From Thermoplasmata archaeon (lineage in GTDB: Archaea; Thermoplasmatota; Thermoplasmata; Sysuiplasmatales; Sysuiplasmataceae): DNA of 64,000 nt. The notes under the pieces are model-generated. The model ran no database searches. It saw nothing but the letters and a program-made list of their open reading frames with translations, and was not told where the DNA came from. Shown in pieces: positions 8,543 through 17,644 of this stretch. The stretch lies in contig JAJZXY010000004.1 of NCBI GenBank assembly GCA_021806165.1, positions 1-64,000 on the forward strand, read 5' to 3'. The stretch's first letter is position 1. The number at the start of each line of letters is the position of its first letter. Made by a program: the position numbers and the translations under genes.

Positions 8543-9908
8543 CGAAGAAGACGTCGTGGACGGCGTTCATGGCTCTGTCCAGATCCTCCATCTTCACCGT
8601 GAAGTGGTAGGCCGCCCTCGATGCCCCGGCGGACATCATGCCCACGTTTACACCGCAGGCGGAGATTGCGGTGAAGACGCGGGCAGCTATGCCCTTTGTT
8701 GTTCCGAGGCCCTCCCCCACTACGCACATGAGCGCCACCCTCCTTTCACTCTCTATCTTCTCGATGCCCCTGTTCATGCTCTCCCTGAGAGCGGAGACGG
8801 CCGTGGGAAGGTCTGAATTCAGGACGAGAAAAGCGATGCACGTCTGGGAAGTGGTTGCAGACATTATGTTTACACCCGCGCGCCCGAGGAAGCCCGATAT
8901 TTCAGAGATTGTACCTGCCTGGAAGCCTCCTCCGCTGACGTAGACCCTCACGATGGAGAGGTTCTTCAGGCATGAAACGCTCTTCACCACTCCAACCGCC
9001 TTCTTCCTGCTGGATGTAACAAGAGTTCCGGTGGAGGGTCCCTCTATGTTCCTGATGGATATGCGTATCTTCCCCTCCTCGGCAGGCTCGACAGCCTTTG
9101 GATGCAGGACGTTGGCACCAAAGTATGAGAGCTCTGAAGCCTCACCATAGGAGAGCTCGGCGATGAGCTTGGCCCTGCCCACATACGAGGGGTCCGCTGT
9201 GAGGAAGCCGTCCACGTCCTTCCATATGACCAGCCTGGAGGCGCCCATTGCATATGCCACAATGGATGCGCTGTAGTCCGTGCCGTTCCTTCCGAGCAGC
9301 GTTACATGCCCCTCCCTGTTGGTGCCGAAGAATCCAGTGACGACAGGTATAGTTCCCTCCTCAACGGCAGCATTCAGCTTGTCATGGGCCATCTTCTTTG
9401 TCATGGGAAGGAGCGCATTGCCGTTACCATAGTTGTTGTCGGTGAGCAGGGGGAGGGTGTCGGCGTCAAAGACGCGGACTCGCATGCCGGATGATTCCAG
9501 CGCCCCTGCGATCACCCTCGCTGAAAGGCGCTCCCCGAAGCTCATCAGCAGTGCCTTCATGCGCTGCGTCAGCTCCCCTGTATAATAGACGCCGTAGAGT
9601 ATGCGGCTGAAACCAGCAACTGTCTTCCTGACATCATTTGAATATCTCTCGAGCATCTCCCCTGAACAGAATACGCCGAGCATCTGCAGGTGCCTGGCCG
9701 CGAGCTGCTTCGTGAACGCCTCGATGCTCTTCTCGCTGAGTCTGCCTGTTATCTCCCTGACTATGCTGTCGGTAACGCCCGCGAGCGCACTTACCACGAG
9801 TGCCACCCTCTTCTCGCGCGACGTTATTGCCACTATCTTCCTGATTCCGTCGGTGCTCCTCAGGCAGGAGCCACCGAATTTCATCACAACAGACCCGGAT
9901 GGCATCAC
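8535..9908 (-). CDS. lysC: Aspartate kinase
   Basis: Phosphorylates L-aspartate to aspartyl phosphate. The 457-residue protein has KFGGSCLRS at the N terminus, the SFGERLSA segment, GRNGTDYSA, KDVDGFLTADP and FGANVLHP, followed by two C-terminal ACT-type regions (about 310-455) for allosteric control. Its placement among aromatic genes fits archaeal biochemistry: aspartate semialdehyde is the amino donor substrate of AroA' in the DKFP route to dehydroquinate. Threonine, methionine or lysine synthesis would draw on the same product. It overlaps asd by 4 nt. The effector cannot be read from sequence. Confidence 0.93.
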   Translation of the reverse strand: MMPSGSVVMKFGGSCLRSTDGIRKIVAITSREKRVALVVSALAGVTDSIVREITGRLSEKSIEAFTKQLAARHLQMLGVFCSGEMLERYSNDVRKTVAGFSRILYGVYYTGELTQRMKALLMSFGERLSARVIAGALESSGMRVRVFDADTLPLLTDNNYGNGNALLPMTKKMAHDKLNAAVEEGTIPVVTGFFGTNREGHVTLLGRNGTDYSASIVAYAMGASRLVIWKDVDGFLTADPSYVGRAKLIAELSYGEASELSYFGANVLHPKAVEPAEEGKIRISIRNIEGPSTGTLVTSSRKKAVGVVKSVSCLKNLSIVRVYVSGGGFQAGTISEISGFLGRAGVNIMSATTSQTCIAFLVLNSDLPTAVSALRESMNRGIEKIESERRVALMCVVGEGLGTTKGIAARVFTAISACGVNVGMMSAGASRAAYHFTVKMEDLDRAMNAVHDVFFGD

Positions 9909-10951
9909 AGCACCCCCCTGCTGTGGAGAATCTCCGCGTTGAGGACCGAGCCTCCAGCAGCACCCCTTATCGTGTTGTGCGTGAGTATTATAAAGCGGAC
10001 ATTCCTTCCCGAAACCCTGACCCTCCCGACGGTTGCGGCCATGCCCCTTGCCCTGGCCGGTTCCCCGGCATTGACGTCCAGGATAGGCTGGGGCCTCCTG
10101 ATGTCTGCTGCTAGTATGACCGGCCTGGCAGGTGCGGAGGGGAGTTCGAGCCTCTGCGGAAGCGATGTGAATGAGCTGAACATCCTCCTGACCTCGTCCG
10201 CGTCCACCTCTTTCCCGAGGCTGACGAGGACCGACTCCATATGGCCGTCCCTTACCGGCACCCTTGTGCAGGTGGCGCTGACCTCGACCGGGGAAGGGGT
10301 GATACCCCCCCCTTCAAGCGTCCCGAACATCTTGGGTATCTCAATGCCCAGCTTTTCCTCCTCTCCGTCGATATACGGTATGACGTTCGATGAGGCATCG
10401 AGGGATGGGACGCCCGGGTAGCCTGCTCCGCTGAGCGCCTGCATTGTTGTCACTTCCACCCTTTCCAGCCCGAGCGGCTCCAGTGGTTTAAGGCCCATTG
10501 CCAGCCCTATAGAACTGCAGTTTCCGTTTGCGACGATGAATCCTTCCCTTCCCTCAACCATTCCCAGGTGCTCATGATTGACTTCGGGCACGACCAGGGG
10601 GACCTCCCGCCTCATCCTGTTCGATGACGCATTGGTGAATATGCGGCACCCCTTCTCCATAAGAGGCATCTCAACGCCCGAGGCGACACCGGAAGGGAGG
10701 GCGCTGAACACTGCGCCGAAATTGCCATCCGCAATCTCACCCATATCGAGTGGCCTTATCTTCGCGCCCAGAAGTTCGTCCGATATCCTTGGTTCGGGAA
10801 TGGTGAGCACCTCCGCGATGCTCTTTCCCCCGCTCCTCTCCGAACCGAACAGCACAGGAGTGTCGAAATAAGGGTGATCGGAAAGCATCTCGCAGAAACG
10901 CTGGCCCACCATTCCGCTTGCTCCGAGCACCGCGGTTGAAACCTTACTCAA
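9905..10951 (-). CDS. asd: Aspartate-semialdehyde dehydrogenase
   Basis: Reduces aspartyl phosphate to L-aspartate 4-semialdehyde with NADPH. The N-terminal Rossmann motif is VLGASGMVGQRF, the nucleophile Cys lies in NGNCSSIG near residue 146, and the conserved TMQALSGAGYPG and the C-terminal His region (THNTIRGAAGG) are present. This is the archaeal/fungal-type subfamily of about 350 residues. It is translationally coupled to the neighbouring lysC, so the two together deliver the semialdehyde for the AroA' step encoded at the head of the same run. Confidence 0.93.
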   Translation of the reverse strand: MSKVSTAVLGASGMVGQRFCEMLSDHPYFDTPVLFGSERSGGKSIAEVLTIPEPRISDELLGAKIRPLDMGEIADGNFGAVFSALPSGVASGVEMPLMEKGCRIFTNASSNRMRREVPLVVPEVNHEHLGMVEGREGFIVANGNCSSIGLAMGLKPLEPLGLERVEVTTMQALSGAGYPGVPSLDASSNVIPYIDGEEEKLGIEIPKMFGTLEGGGITPSPVEVSATCTRVPVRDGHMESVLVSLGKEVDADEVRRMFSSFTSLPQRLELPSAPARPVILAADIRRPQPILDVNAGEPARARGMAATVGRVRVSGRNVRFIILTHNTIRGAAGGSVLNAEILHSRGVL

Positions 10952-12041
10952 CGGCGCTGCCCCCGAAGTAGCCGCTGCCTGCCTCCATTATTCCATCGAA
11001 GGAAGAGCTGTTGTCTGAGAAGGAGGCGCTCCTGAGCTCGTCGAGCGATTTCTGCAGCCCACCGAAGACTGCATCCCTGTGCCTGTTGAGGTTCTGTATC
11101 TCATAGTACAGGTGCGGATTTTCCCTTGCCACATCCGATGCAGTCTGCATCTGCTTCCTGAATGTTGTGCTGGCGAGCTGGGAAAGCTCCGCATAGCTGT
11201 AACCGCTCTGCACCAGTGCATTGAAGAGCATGATGTTGACCGCATGGGTCATGCCGAGAAGGTATGACATGATTCTGTCATGGCTGTCCAGATCCATCCT
11301 CCTTATTGAGAGGCAGGTGTCGGTGAACAGGGAGGCTGCCTCCTCTGCCGCGGCACTGTTGCCGCAGTCGCAGACGATCATGTTCTGGTCGGCAAGCGTC
11401 ATTGTATCCGGACCGAACATCATGTGGATGCTGGTTACCCTCCTGCCTGAAACGGCGGCTGCTTTAAGCGCCGATGCGATCGGCGACTTGAGGCTGCACC
11501 CGTCCATGACGAGCGCATCCCCTCCCGCGGAGAGGACCCTGCCGAGGAGCGAGGAGGTTGCCGATATGGGAGTGGAGAGCAGCACAATGTCGGACTCGGC
11601 CGCACCCTTCTCAAGGTCATCGACCATCCTGAAGGGGGAGCTGCCGGATATGTCGTTCACGGCAACCTCGTGCCCCTGAACATTGAAGAAGCGGGTGTAC
11701 CACTGCCCCATCTTGCCGTTTCCGCCCACTATCAGTATCCTCTTCTTCGCACCGGTGTAGACCCTGGCATCGCTTGATGACTGGACTGCAACCGCGGCGC
11801 CGATGAGCAGCTTGGCGATATCCCTTCCGATATGGCTGTCGATGCCCAGGCGTGAGCACACTTCCTCGGCGTTGCCCATTACCTGTGCCTCGACCGTGTA
11901 GTCCCTCAGGGGGGCGCTCTCACTCCTCTTCAGGCTGCCTATCCGCCTGGCGGCCTTGAGCCTTTCAGCCACAAGCTCCAGTATCTGCGTGTCAAGCTCC
12001 CTTATTCTCCTGCGCATTCTACCAATGTCGTCCGAACTCAC
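10944..12041 (-). CDS. tyrA: Chorismate mutase-prephenate dehydrogenase fusion
   Basis: A bifunctional tyrosine-branch enzyme. Residues about 1-90 form an AroQ-type chorismate mutase (RRRIRELDTQILELVAERL, then Arg/Lys in IGSLKRSE). From about residue 105 an NAD(P)-binding dehydrogenase begins (ILIVGGNGKMGQWYTRFF), with the TyrA signature DSHDRIMSYLLGMTHA. It converts chorismate to prephenate and then to 4-hydroxyphenylpyruvate. No prephenate dehydratase is present in the window, so the phenylalanine branch and the final transaminase must lie elsewhere. Overlaps asd by 8 nt and aroC by 4 nt. Confidence 0.92.
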   Translation of the reverse strand: MSSDDIGRMRRRIRELDTQILELVAERLKAARRIGSLKRSESAPLRDYTVEAQVMGNAEEVCSRLGIDSHIGRDIAKLLIGAAVAVQSSSDARVYTGAKKRILIVGGNGKMGQWYTRFFNVQGHEVAVNDISGSSPFRMVDDLEKGAAESDIVLLSTPISATSSLLGRVLSAGGDALVMDGCSLKSPIASALKAAAVSGRRVTSIHMMFGPDTMTLADQNMIVCDCGNSAAAEEAASLFTDTCLSIRRMDLDSHDRIMSYLLGMTHAVNIMLFNALVQSGYSYAELSQLASTTFRKQMQTASDVARENPHLYYEIQNLNRHRDAVFGGLQKSLDELRSASFSDNSSSFDGIMEAGSGYFGGSAVE

Positions 12042-13120
12042 TGCAATCCGCTCCTGATATAGAGATCTGAAAGAACAAGTGCGCAGGCCGCCTCAACTAC
12101 GATTACAGCCCTTGGCACTATGCATGGATCATGCCGTCCCCTGACCACGAGTTCCCTTTCCTCCATCGATGACATATCCACGCTCCTCTGCGGCATGGCA
12201 ATTGAGGATGTGGGCTTCACTGCAACCCTGAAAATGATGTCCATGCCGTTGGTTATGCCCCCGTTAATGCCCCCTGCGTTGTTAGTGGATGTTGCCAGGA
12301 GGCGCTCCTTTCCACTCCCTATTATGAAAGGATCATTGTTTTCGCTGCCGTAGAGCGCAGACCCGCCGAAACCTGATCCGAACTCCACGCCCTTGACCGC
12401 GGGTATGGCGAAGAGCATCTTCGAAAGTTCCCCCTCTACTGTATCGAAGAACGGTTCACCAAGTCCGGCGGGGATGCCTGACGAGGCACACTCTATCACC
12501 CCGCCGACGCTGTCCCCCCGCTTCCTGGTCTCCAGGATGCATTCCTTCATCCTTGCCGCCGCTGACGGGTCGACGCACCTGACCTCGTTTGAAAATCTCC
12601 CTGCGCTCACTTCGTCAAATGTGTAGTGCCTGTCGTCGCTAACATCGTGTATGCTCCTCACCATTGCAGCGATGCGCACTCCCCTGGAGGAGAGAAACTG
12701 CCTGGCAACAGCGCCTGCCGCCACAAGTGGTGCGGTCAGCCTTCCGGAGAACTGTCCGCCGCCCCTGTGGTCTGCAAAGCCCCGGTACTTTACGTATGAT
12801 GTAAAATCGGCATGTCCCGGGCGCGGGACATTCTCAGTTGCGCGGTAGGATTCACTCCTGATGTCGCTGTTGTCGAACAGGAACAGAACGGGTGCGCCCG
12901 TGAGCTTTCCGTCCCTGATTCCTCCTGTGATGGAAACGATGTCTGGTTCATGCCGCGCTGTGCCTATGAGCGGGGCGGGGCGCCTGAGGTCCACCTCCTT
13001 CTGCACCTCCGCAATATCCACCGCTGTTCCCGCAGGAAGTCCGTCCAGCACCGAACCGACATGCTCGCCGTGGCTCTCCCCGAATATGGTCAGCCTGACG
13101 TGGCTTCCAATGCTGTTCAT
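12038..13120 (-). CDS. aroC: Chorismate synthase
   Basis: The FMN-dependent enzyme eliminates phosphate from EPSP to give chorismate. Signatures are LTIFGESHG at the N terminus, RPGHADFT, the RGGGQFSGR region, and the C-terminal RHDPCIVPRAV. The track runs back to 13240, but the extra 40 residues are antisense-like overlap of aroA. The ATG at 13120 (MNSIGSHVRLTIFG) overlaps the aroA stop as ATGA and gives 360 residues, the standard length. Reduced FMN supply is not encoded nearby. Confidence 0.94.
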   Translation of the reverse strand: MNSIGSHVRLTIFGESHGEHVGSVLDGLPAGTAVDIAEVQKEVDLRRPAPLIGTARHEPDIVSITGGIRDGKLTGAPVLFLFDNSDIRSESYRATENVPRPGHADFTSYVKYRGFADHRGGGQFSGRLTAPLVAAGAVARQFLSSRGVRIAAMVRSIHDVSDDRHYTFDEVSAGRFSNEVRCVDPSAAARMKECILETRKRGDSVGGVIECASSGIPAGLGEPFFDTVEGELSKMLFAIPAVKGVEFGSGFGGSALYGSENNDPFIIGSGKERLLATSTNNAGGINGGITNGMDIIFRVAVKPTSSIAMPQRSVDMSSMEERELVVRGRHDPCIVPRAVIVVEAACALVLSDLYIRSGLQ

Positions 13121-14385
13121 GCCAGTGTCACCTCCGCGCCTATAGAGCATATGTCCCTGATGAATGACGGGTATGACACGGAATGGGACTCGCCATCCGA
13201 TATCGTGCACCCCTTCTTCGAGGAAAGGCCTGCGACGCATGCTGCCATTGCTATCCTGTGGTCACCCATGCTCTCAACCCTTCCGCCGACTATCCTCCCG
13301 CCTTCAATCACAAGATCGTCCCCGTCAGCTGCCGCGCGGACCCCGAGGGAGTGGAGCATGGCGAGGGTAGCCTCTATCCTGTCGCTCTCCTTGAACCTGA
13401 GCGCGCGTGAGCCGTGTATCCTGCTGCGTCCCCTGGCTGCGGCAGCAACAGCGCAGACCACAGGAAACAGGTCGGGGGAGGCGGTACAGTCTATATCAGC
13501 ACCCGAAAGCTCCTCAGCGTGCACAGTTACGCTGCCGCCACGCACCCTTGTGCTGCAGCCGAAGGAGGCGAGCATACCCGCTATCGAGGCGTCTGCCTGC
13601 GCACCGCTGCCCTTCAGTCCCCTGACTGTCACGCTTCCGCCGGTAACAGCGGCAGCTGAGAGAATGAACGCCGCTGAGGAGAAGTCACCAGTGACTGTGA
13701 AATCCCTCCCGTGATATGAGCTCCCTCCAGCACAGTAGATTGTGCCTTCTTCAAACACGGACCTGCAGCCGAAGAGTGCGGCCGTTTCGACTGTCAGCCG
13801 AAGGTAGGAGGGAGACTGCACCCTGCCTTTCAGCCTGATCTCGGTGTCCCCCTCCTTGAGCGGGCATGAAATGGCAAGGGATGACGCGAACTGGGAGCTG
13901 AGGTCTGCCTGCAGGGTAGCGTATCCGCGGTGCATGACGCCCCCGAAGACTGCGGGAAGGGTGCCGCTGCCGAGTGTGGAGAATGCCCTGCCTCCCAGCT
14001 GCCTCACGGCCCTTATCACAGGCTCCATCGGCCTGGTGCGCAGGGAGGCGTCGCCAGTGATGACTGCATGACCCGGAAGCAGCGCGCACACCGAGCTCAG
14101 CAGCCTGGCAGTGGTTCCGGAGTTGCCTGCATTGATTACATCGGGTGCCTGGCGCAGCGATGGCCTGATGCGGAGAGTCCTCCCGCGGCTGACGACGGAG
14201 CCCATGAGCGCAGCCGCATCCATACTTCTCAGGGTGTCGTCGCAGTAGAGCGGGTTGCGTATGATGCTTTCGCCTTCAGCAAGCATGGCAATTACCACCG
14301 CCCTGTGTGTAATGCTTTTCGAGCCTGGTGCAGTCACACTGCCCGAAAGCGGTCCGGAAGGCTCAGAATGCATATCCGTCTGCAC
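13117..14385 (-). CDS. aroA: 3-phosphoshikimate 1-carboxyvinyltransferase (EPSP synthase)
   Basis: Transfers the enolpyruvyl group of PEP to shikimate-3-phosphate. The 422-residue protein shows GSKSITHRAVV (PEP/S3P-binding), NAGNSGTTARL (the NAGTA loop equivalent), DASLRTRPM, the SSQFASSLAI segment, FKESDRIEA and GDHRIAMA. These are all the family's diagnostic stretches. The N terminus extends into the shikimate kinase 3' end (23 nt overlap). The protein is cytoplasmic. Confidence 0.94.
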   Translation of the reverse strand: MQTDMHSEPSGPLSGSVTAPGSKSITHRAVVIAMLAEGESIIRNPLYCDDTLRSMDAAALMGSVVSRGRTLRIRPSLRQAPDVINAGNSGTTARLLSSVCALLPGHAVITGDASLRTRPMEPVIRAVRQLGGRAFSTLGSGTLPAVFGGVMHRGYATLQADLSSQFASSLAISCPLKEGDTEIRLKGRVQSPSYLRLTVETAALFGCRSVFEEGTIYCAGGSSYHGRDFTVTGDFSSAAFILSAAAVTGGSVTVRGLKGSGAQADASIAGMLASFGCSTRVRGGSVTVHAEELSGADIDCTASPDLFPVVCAVAAAARGRSRIHGSRALRFKESDRIEATLAMLHSLGVRAAADGDDLVIEGGRIVGGRVESMGDHRIAMAACVAGLSSKKGCTISDGESHSVSYPSFIRDICSIGAEVTLA

Positions 14386-15223
14386 TCACCCCCGTAGGCC
14401 TGGTGAACATGACCTTCCCGAACCCTGACATCGCTGCTGCAACCCGCCTTTCAGTTCGATTGCCTGCCACCGCAAAGAAAGCAGGGCCGGTGCCTGTGAG
14501 GCCCGATATCAGGGCGCCCGCGTTCATTGCCTCCAGGGCTGGGGATGGATCAATATCAAGCAACCCGCAGAGCAGCATGGTGCTGCCCCTGCATGCATCG
14601 CCTATGCTGCCACGCTTCGCCTGATCGAAAAAGAGCTTCATGGCTGATGCATGCCTCCTTATTCTCTCCATCGGCAGGGACTCCTTTGTTATCCTCCTTT
14701 CGGGAACGCAGAAAAGGACTGAATAGCCGCCCCGTACATGAAGGCGCCTGACGGTCCTCATGCGCCTGTTGTCGGCGAATATCAGTCCGCCGAAATGGCA
14801 GGCCGCCGCATCGTCGTAGGCGCCTGTGATCGAGACACCGGCTGCTATGGCGGATTCGGCTGAGGCGACAAGGAGCCCCCTTGGGGTAATCCTTCTGCCG
14901 GCGGCCTTCATGAGAGCGCCTGTCACGGCAAGTGAGACGCTGCTGCTGCTCTTCATGCCGCGGGACGGCGGTATTTCAGAGCTGACCTCAACTGTGACAC
15001 CGCCCTTCAGCACACCTGATGCTCTCGCGCGCCTTACGCACTCGGAAACAAGCCTGGTATCGCTCTCCCCACCGTCTATTGTGATGCTGGTTTTCTCCCC
15101 TTTGCCGAGCACCACATGAGCAATGGTCTCCAGGGATACACCCAGCGTGACTCCATAGAAGCTGCCTATTGCACTGACTAAGGTGGCCGCACCGTGCTCC
15201 ACTGCCCGGGCTTCACCTTCCAT
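14363..15223 (-). CDS. aroK: Archaeal shikimate kinase (GHMP superfamily)
   Basis: Phosphorylates shikimate at O3. The 286-residue protein belongs to the GHMP kinase superfamily, the archaeal replacement for the P-loop AroK. The ATP-binding motif PPSRGMKSSSSVSLA lies near residues 86-100, a second conserved stretch is ITGAYDDAAACHFGG, and the C-terminal glycine motif is ALISGLTGTGPAFFA. Its place between aroA and aroDE confirms shikimate as substrate over homoserine or mevalonate. It overlaps aroA by 23 nt and aroDE by 11 nt. Confidence 0.9.
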   Translation of the reverse strand: MEGEARAVEHGAATLVSAIGSFYGVTLGVSLETIAHVVLGKGEKTSITIDGGESDTRLVSECVRRARASGVLKGGVTVEVSSEIPPSRGMKSSSSVSLAVTGALMKAAGRRITPRGLLVASAESAIAAGVSITGAYDDAAACHFGGLIFADNRRMRTVRRLHVRGGYSVLFCVPERRITKESLPMERIRRHASAMKLFFDQAKRGSIGDACRGSTMLLCGLLDIDPSPALEAMNAGALISGLTGTGPAFFAVAGNRTERRVAAAMSGFGKVMFTRPTGVSADGYAF

Positions 15224-16622
15224 TCGCTGCAGCCCCCAGGTGCCTCATCAGATCACCGTATCCGAACTCTACTCCAGTCCAAAGCCTGAATGAGAGGACA
15301 GCCTGCCTTGCCAGTATTTCGAGGCCGCCCACGTAGTCGGCTGACCATTCCTCGGCAAGCCTGCCGAAGGGCGTTTCGGAGTTTGAGTAGACAAAATCCA
15401 CCACCGTTCCAGCCCTGATGCCCCGCAACGCCGGCGGCAGCTCAAATGGCCTCCCTTCCATGCCCGCAGGTGTGCAGTTGACGATCATGTCGAACCGGGT
15501 GCGTGAAGCGTCGAACTCGCCCATTCCAAACTCGCGTGCAAGCAAAAACCCCTTCTGCCGGTTGCGCGAGGCAATTACCACGTCTGCTCCCCTCAGCGCG
15601 TGGGCGGCAGCGCGCGCGGCGCCACCGCTTCCAAGTATGAGGGCGGTCCCGGGCCTGCGTTCTCTGACGATCTGGTATGCCGCCTCCGCATCTGTGTTGT
15701 ATGCCCGGAAACCACTGCCTTCCCTGACAAGAGTGTTGGCAGCCCCGACCGCCCCGGATACGCTGTCTGCACCCGACGCCAGTGAAAGCGCCTGCTCCTT
15801 GTACGGCATTGTCACATTGAAGCCAAGGGCGCCCGCATCCGAAGCGGATTCGAAAAATCCAGGCAGACCGCCCTCCTCAACCGGGAAGCGCAGATAGAGG
15901 CCGCGGAGACCCGCCTCCTCTAGCATCATGCCCTGGATGGCTGGCGAAAGGCTGTGCTCTGCCGCCTCCCTGGAACCTGCTATCCCCAGCACTATCCCGT
16001 CAAGCGCTGCCTGCATTTCCTCGATAGTCAGCTGCCCTGGAGCGGTGGCATCCGCCTGTGAGAGGCTGGAATAAGCGATGGGGGCGGCATGCTTCATTGA
16101 TGCTACCCTCGACAGTGTACCGCTCTCGCCGGTCGAGAAGGCTGTGACCCTCCCAGGGCTGAACGCACGTGCGGCCATGAAGGGCAGCCTGGCCCTGGAG
16201 TAGCCGGCGGAGGTGTTGATGCACTTCACAATGGAGCATCTTCCCAATGCGCTGCGAATCAGGCGATCAGCCTCGTCCTCCGACTGCACATCTCCATGGT
16301 AGGAAAGAATGAGCTTCTGCCTCATCCCGTCCGTAAGGGGCAAGGTTCCCTCGTCATCCAGTCCAATATCGACATAATCAAATGTGCCGAAAATCTCCTC
16401 AGCACCTCCGGAAAGCAGGGAGAGGGAGTCGCCCTTGAACGTTGCGATTGACACCATATCAGCAGCTTTCAGGCTGAGCACCCCGTCAAGCGTTGGGGAT
16501 TCAAGAGAATCTATCCTGAATTCCACCGCCTCCGCGCCGCGGGCGGCGGCTGCCCTTGCCCTGGAAAGCATTCCGCCGATGCTGCCCGACATTATGGAAG
16601 CGCATATCAAGGGGATAATCAC
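15213..16622 (-). CDS. aroDE: 3-dehydroquinate dehydratase-shikimate dehydrogenase fusion
   Basis: A bifunctional protein. Residues about 1-215 are a type I dehydroquinase (EFRIDSLE, LILSYHG with the catalytic His region downstream, Schiff-base Lys in SIVKCIN). Residues about 225-469 are shikimate dehydrogenase with GFNVTMPYKEQ (catalytic Lys), NTD, the NADP-binding ALILGSGGAARAAAHAL and the C-terminal GGLEILARQAVLSF. Fusions of this order are known in plants and some archaea. It performs dehydroquinate to dehydroshikimate to shikimate. Overlaps aroB' by 4 nt. Confidence 0.92.
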   Translation of the reverse strand: MIIPLICASIMSGSIGGMLSRARAAAARGAEAVEFRIDSLESPTLDGVLSLKAADMVSIATFKGDSLSLLSGGAEEIFGTFDYVDIGLDDEGTLPLTDGMRQKLILSYHGDVQSEDEADRLIRSALGRCSIVKCINTSAGYSRARLPFMAARAFSPGRVTAFSTGESGTLSRVASMKHAAPIAYSSLSQADATAPGQLTIEEMQAALDGIVLGIAGSREAAEHSLSPAIQGMMLEEAGLRGLYLRFPVEEGGLPGFFESASDAGALGFNVTMPYKEQALSLASGADSVSGAVGAANTLVREGSGFRAYNTDAEAAYQIVRERRPGTALILGSGGAARAAAHALRGADVVIASRNRQKGFLLAREFGMGEFDASRTRFDMIVNCTPAGMEGRPFELPPALRGIRAGTVVDFVYSNSETPFGRLAEEWSADYVGGLEILARQAVLSFRLWTGVEFGYGDLMRHLGAAANGR

Positions 16623-17644
16623 CTTTCATGAATTGTCTCTCTCACCTTCATGCCGAAGTGCCTCCCGCCTTCCTCCTTGTGCACCAGCACCTTGTCACCC
16701 TTCCTGACAGAGGTGACAGGTTTCGCCCCGTCCGGGGTGCACAGGTTGACAGTTTCAGCATTCTGAAGTATTATGCTGCACTCAGTGCCTTCCGCAAGGG
16801 CGCGCACTATCAGCAGCGGCCTGCGCTCGATCTTCACCCTGCCCACTGTCACGGTCCTAGCGGAGCCGTCCTTTCTGACGGCAAGAACCTCAGCGCCGGC
16901 GCTGAGCTCCGACAGGTATCCTGTCCTTCCGCCCGGAAGCGGCAGGTATGAATGCACTGGGCCGGCGTTGACCCTGAATGGCCTTGCGTTGACGTACTTC
17001 GTCTCCAGCGATTCTGAATGGACGAGAAAGAAGACTGAAGACTGCGAGCCGACCAGCATCCCCTCACCCGGATCCAGGAGGGAGCATGTGTCCACGCATA
17101 CACGGTCGCCCATACCGGCTGCGGAAACAGAGATTACTTCTGCGCTCTGCAGATCAAACCTTGCTGATCCGGCGGAGATGAGCGCCTGGAACTCCGACAG
17201 CGACTGTCCGTGTGATGAAATCAGGAGGCCGTCTACTCCGTTCTCAAGCGTCTGCAGGAAAAGCTTCGCCTCGGAAGTGGACTGGACCACGGCAATAAGC
17301 CTGATCTTCTTCGATGAACACTGCGCAATCAGGTTCTCCAGCGGTATAACCTTCCAGTTGAGTGCCTCGACAACTAGATAGTCCCCTGAAAGTTCGGAAT
17401 CGGAGGGCATGTCGTCCGCATTCCTGATCTGAAGGTATCTGCCTGCCTCCCTTCCGTCTATCTGCACTGCGCTCCCCTCAAGTACAATAGGGATGAAGTT
17501 TGCAGCTGAAGTCATGCCTGCATCCTCCCTCTTCACCACGATCTCGGAGAAACCGCGCTGGACTGCGTCAAGGAGCGCTTCGTGCCTCCTGTCCTCATCC
17601 TCTATGTTGTCTGTCCGTACCCACAGCAGTACGCCTTCGGTCAA
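16619..17644 (-). CDS. aroB': 3-dehydroquinate synthase II (AroB', MJ1249 family)
   Basis: A 341-residue member of the archaeal dehydroquinate synthase II family, which oxidatively deaminates and cyclises 2-amino-3,7-dideoxy-D-threo-hept-6-ulosonate to 3-dehydroquinate using NAD+. Recognisable stretches are [30 protein letters not shown], the central [38 protein letters not shown] and [14 protein letters not shown]. It replaces the classical AroB of bacteria. It overlaps both neighbours by 4 nt and directly follows its substrate-supplying enzyme AroA'. Confidence 0.92.
   Translation of the reverse strand: MTEGVLLWVRTDNIEDEDRRHEALLDAVQRGFSEIVVKREDAGMTSAANFIPIVLEGSAVQIDGREAGRYLQIRNADDMPSDSELSGDYLVVEALNWKVIPLENLIAQCSSKKIRLIAVVQSTSEAKLFLQTLENGVDGLLISSHGQSLSEFQALISAGSARFDLQSAEVISVSAAGMGDRVCVDTCSLLDPGEGMLVGSQSSVFFLVHSESLETKYVNARPFRVNAGPVHSYLPLPGGRTGYLSELSAGAEVLAVRKDGSARTVTVGRVKIERRPLLIVRALAEGTECSIILQNAETVNLCTPDGAKPVTSVRKGDKVLVHKEEGGRHFGMKVRETIHER

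Noticed and set aside
13121-13240. 40-residue N-terminal extension of chorismate synthase
   Set aside because: It lies inside aroA, is not family-like, and ATG 13120 forms the usual ATGA junction.
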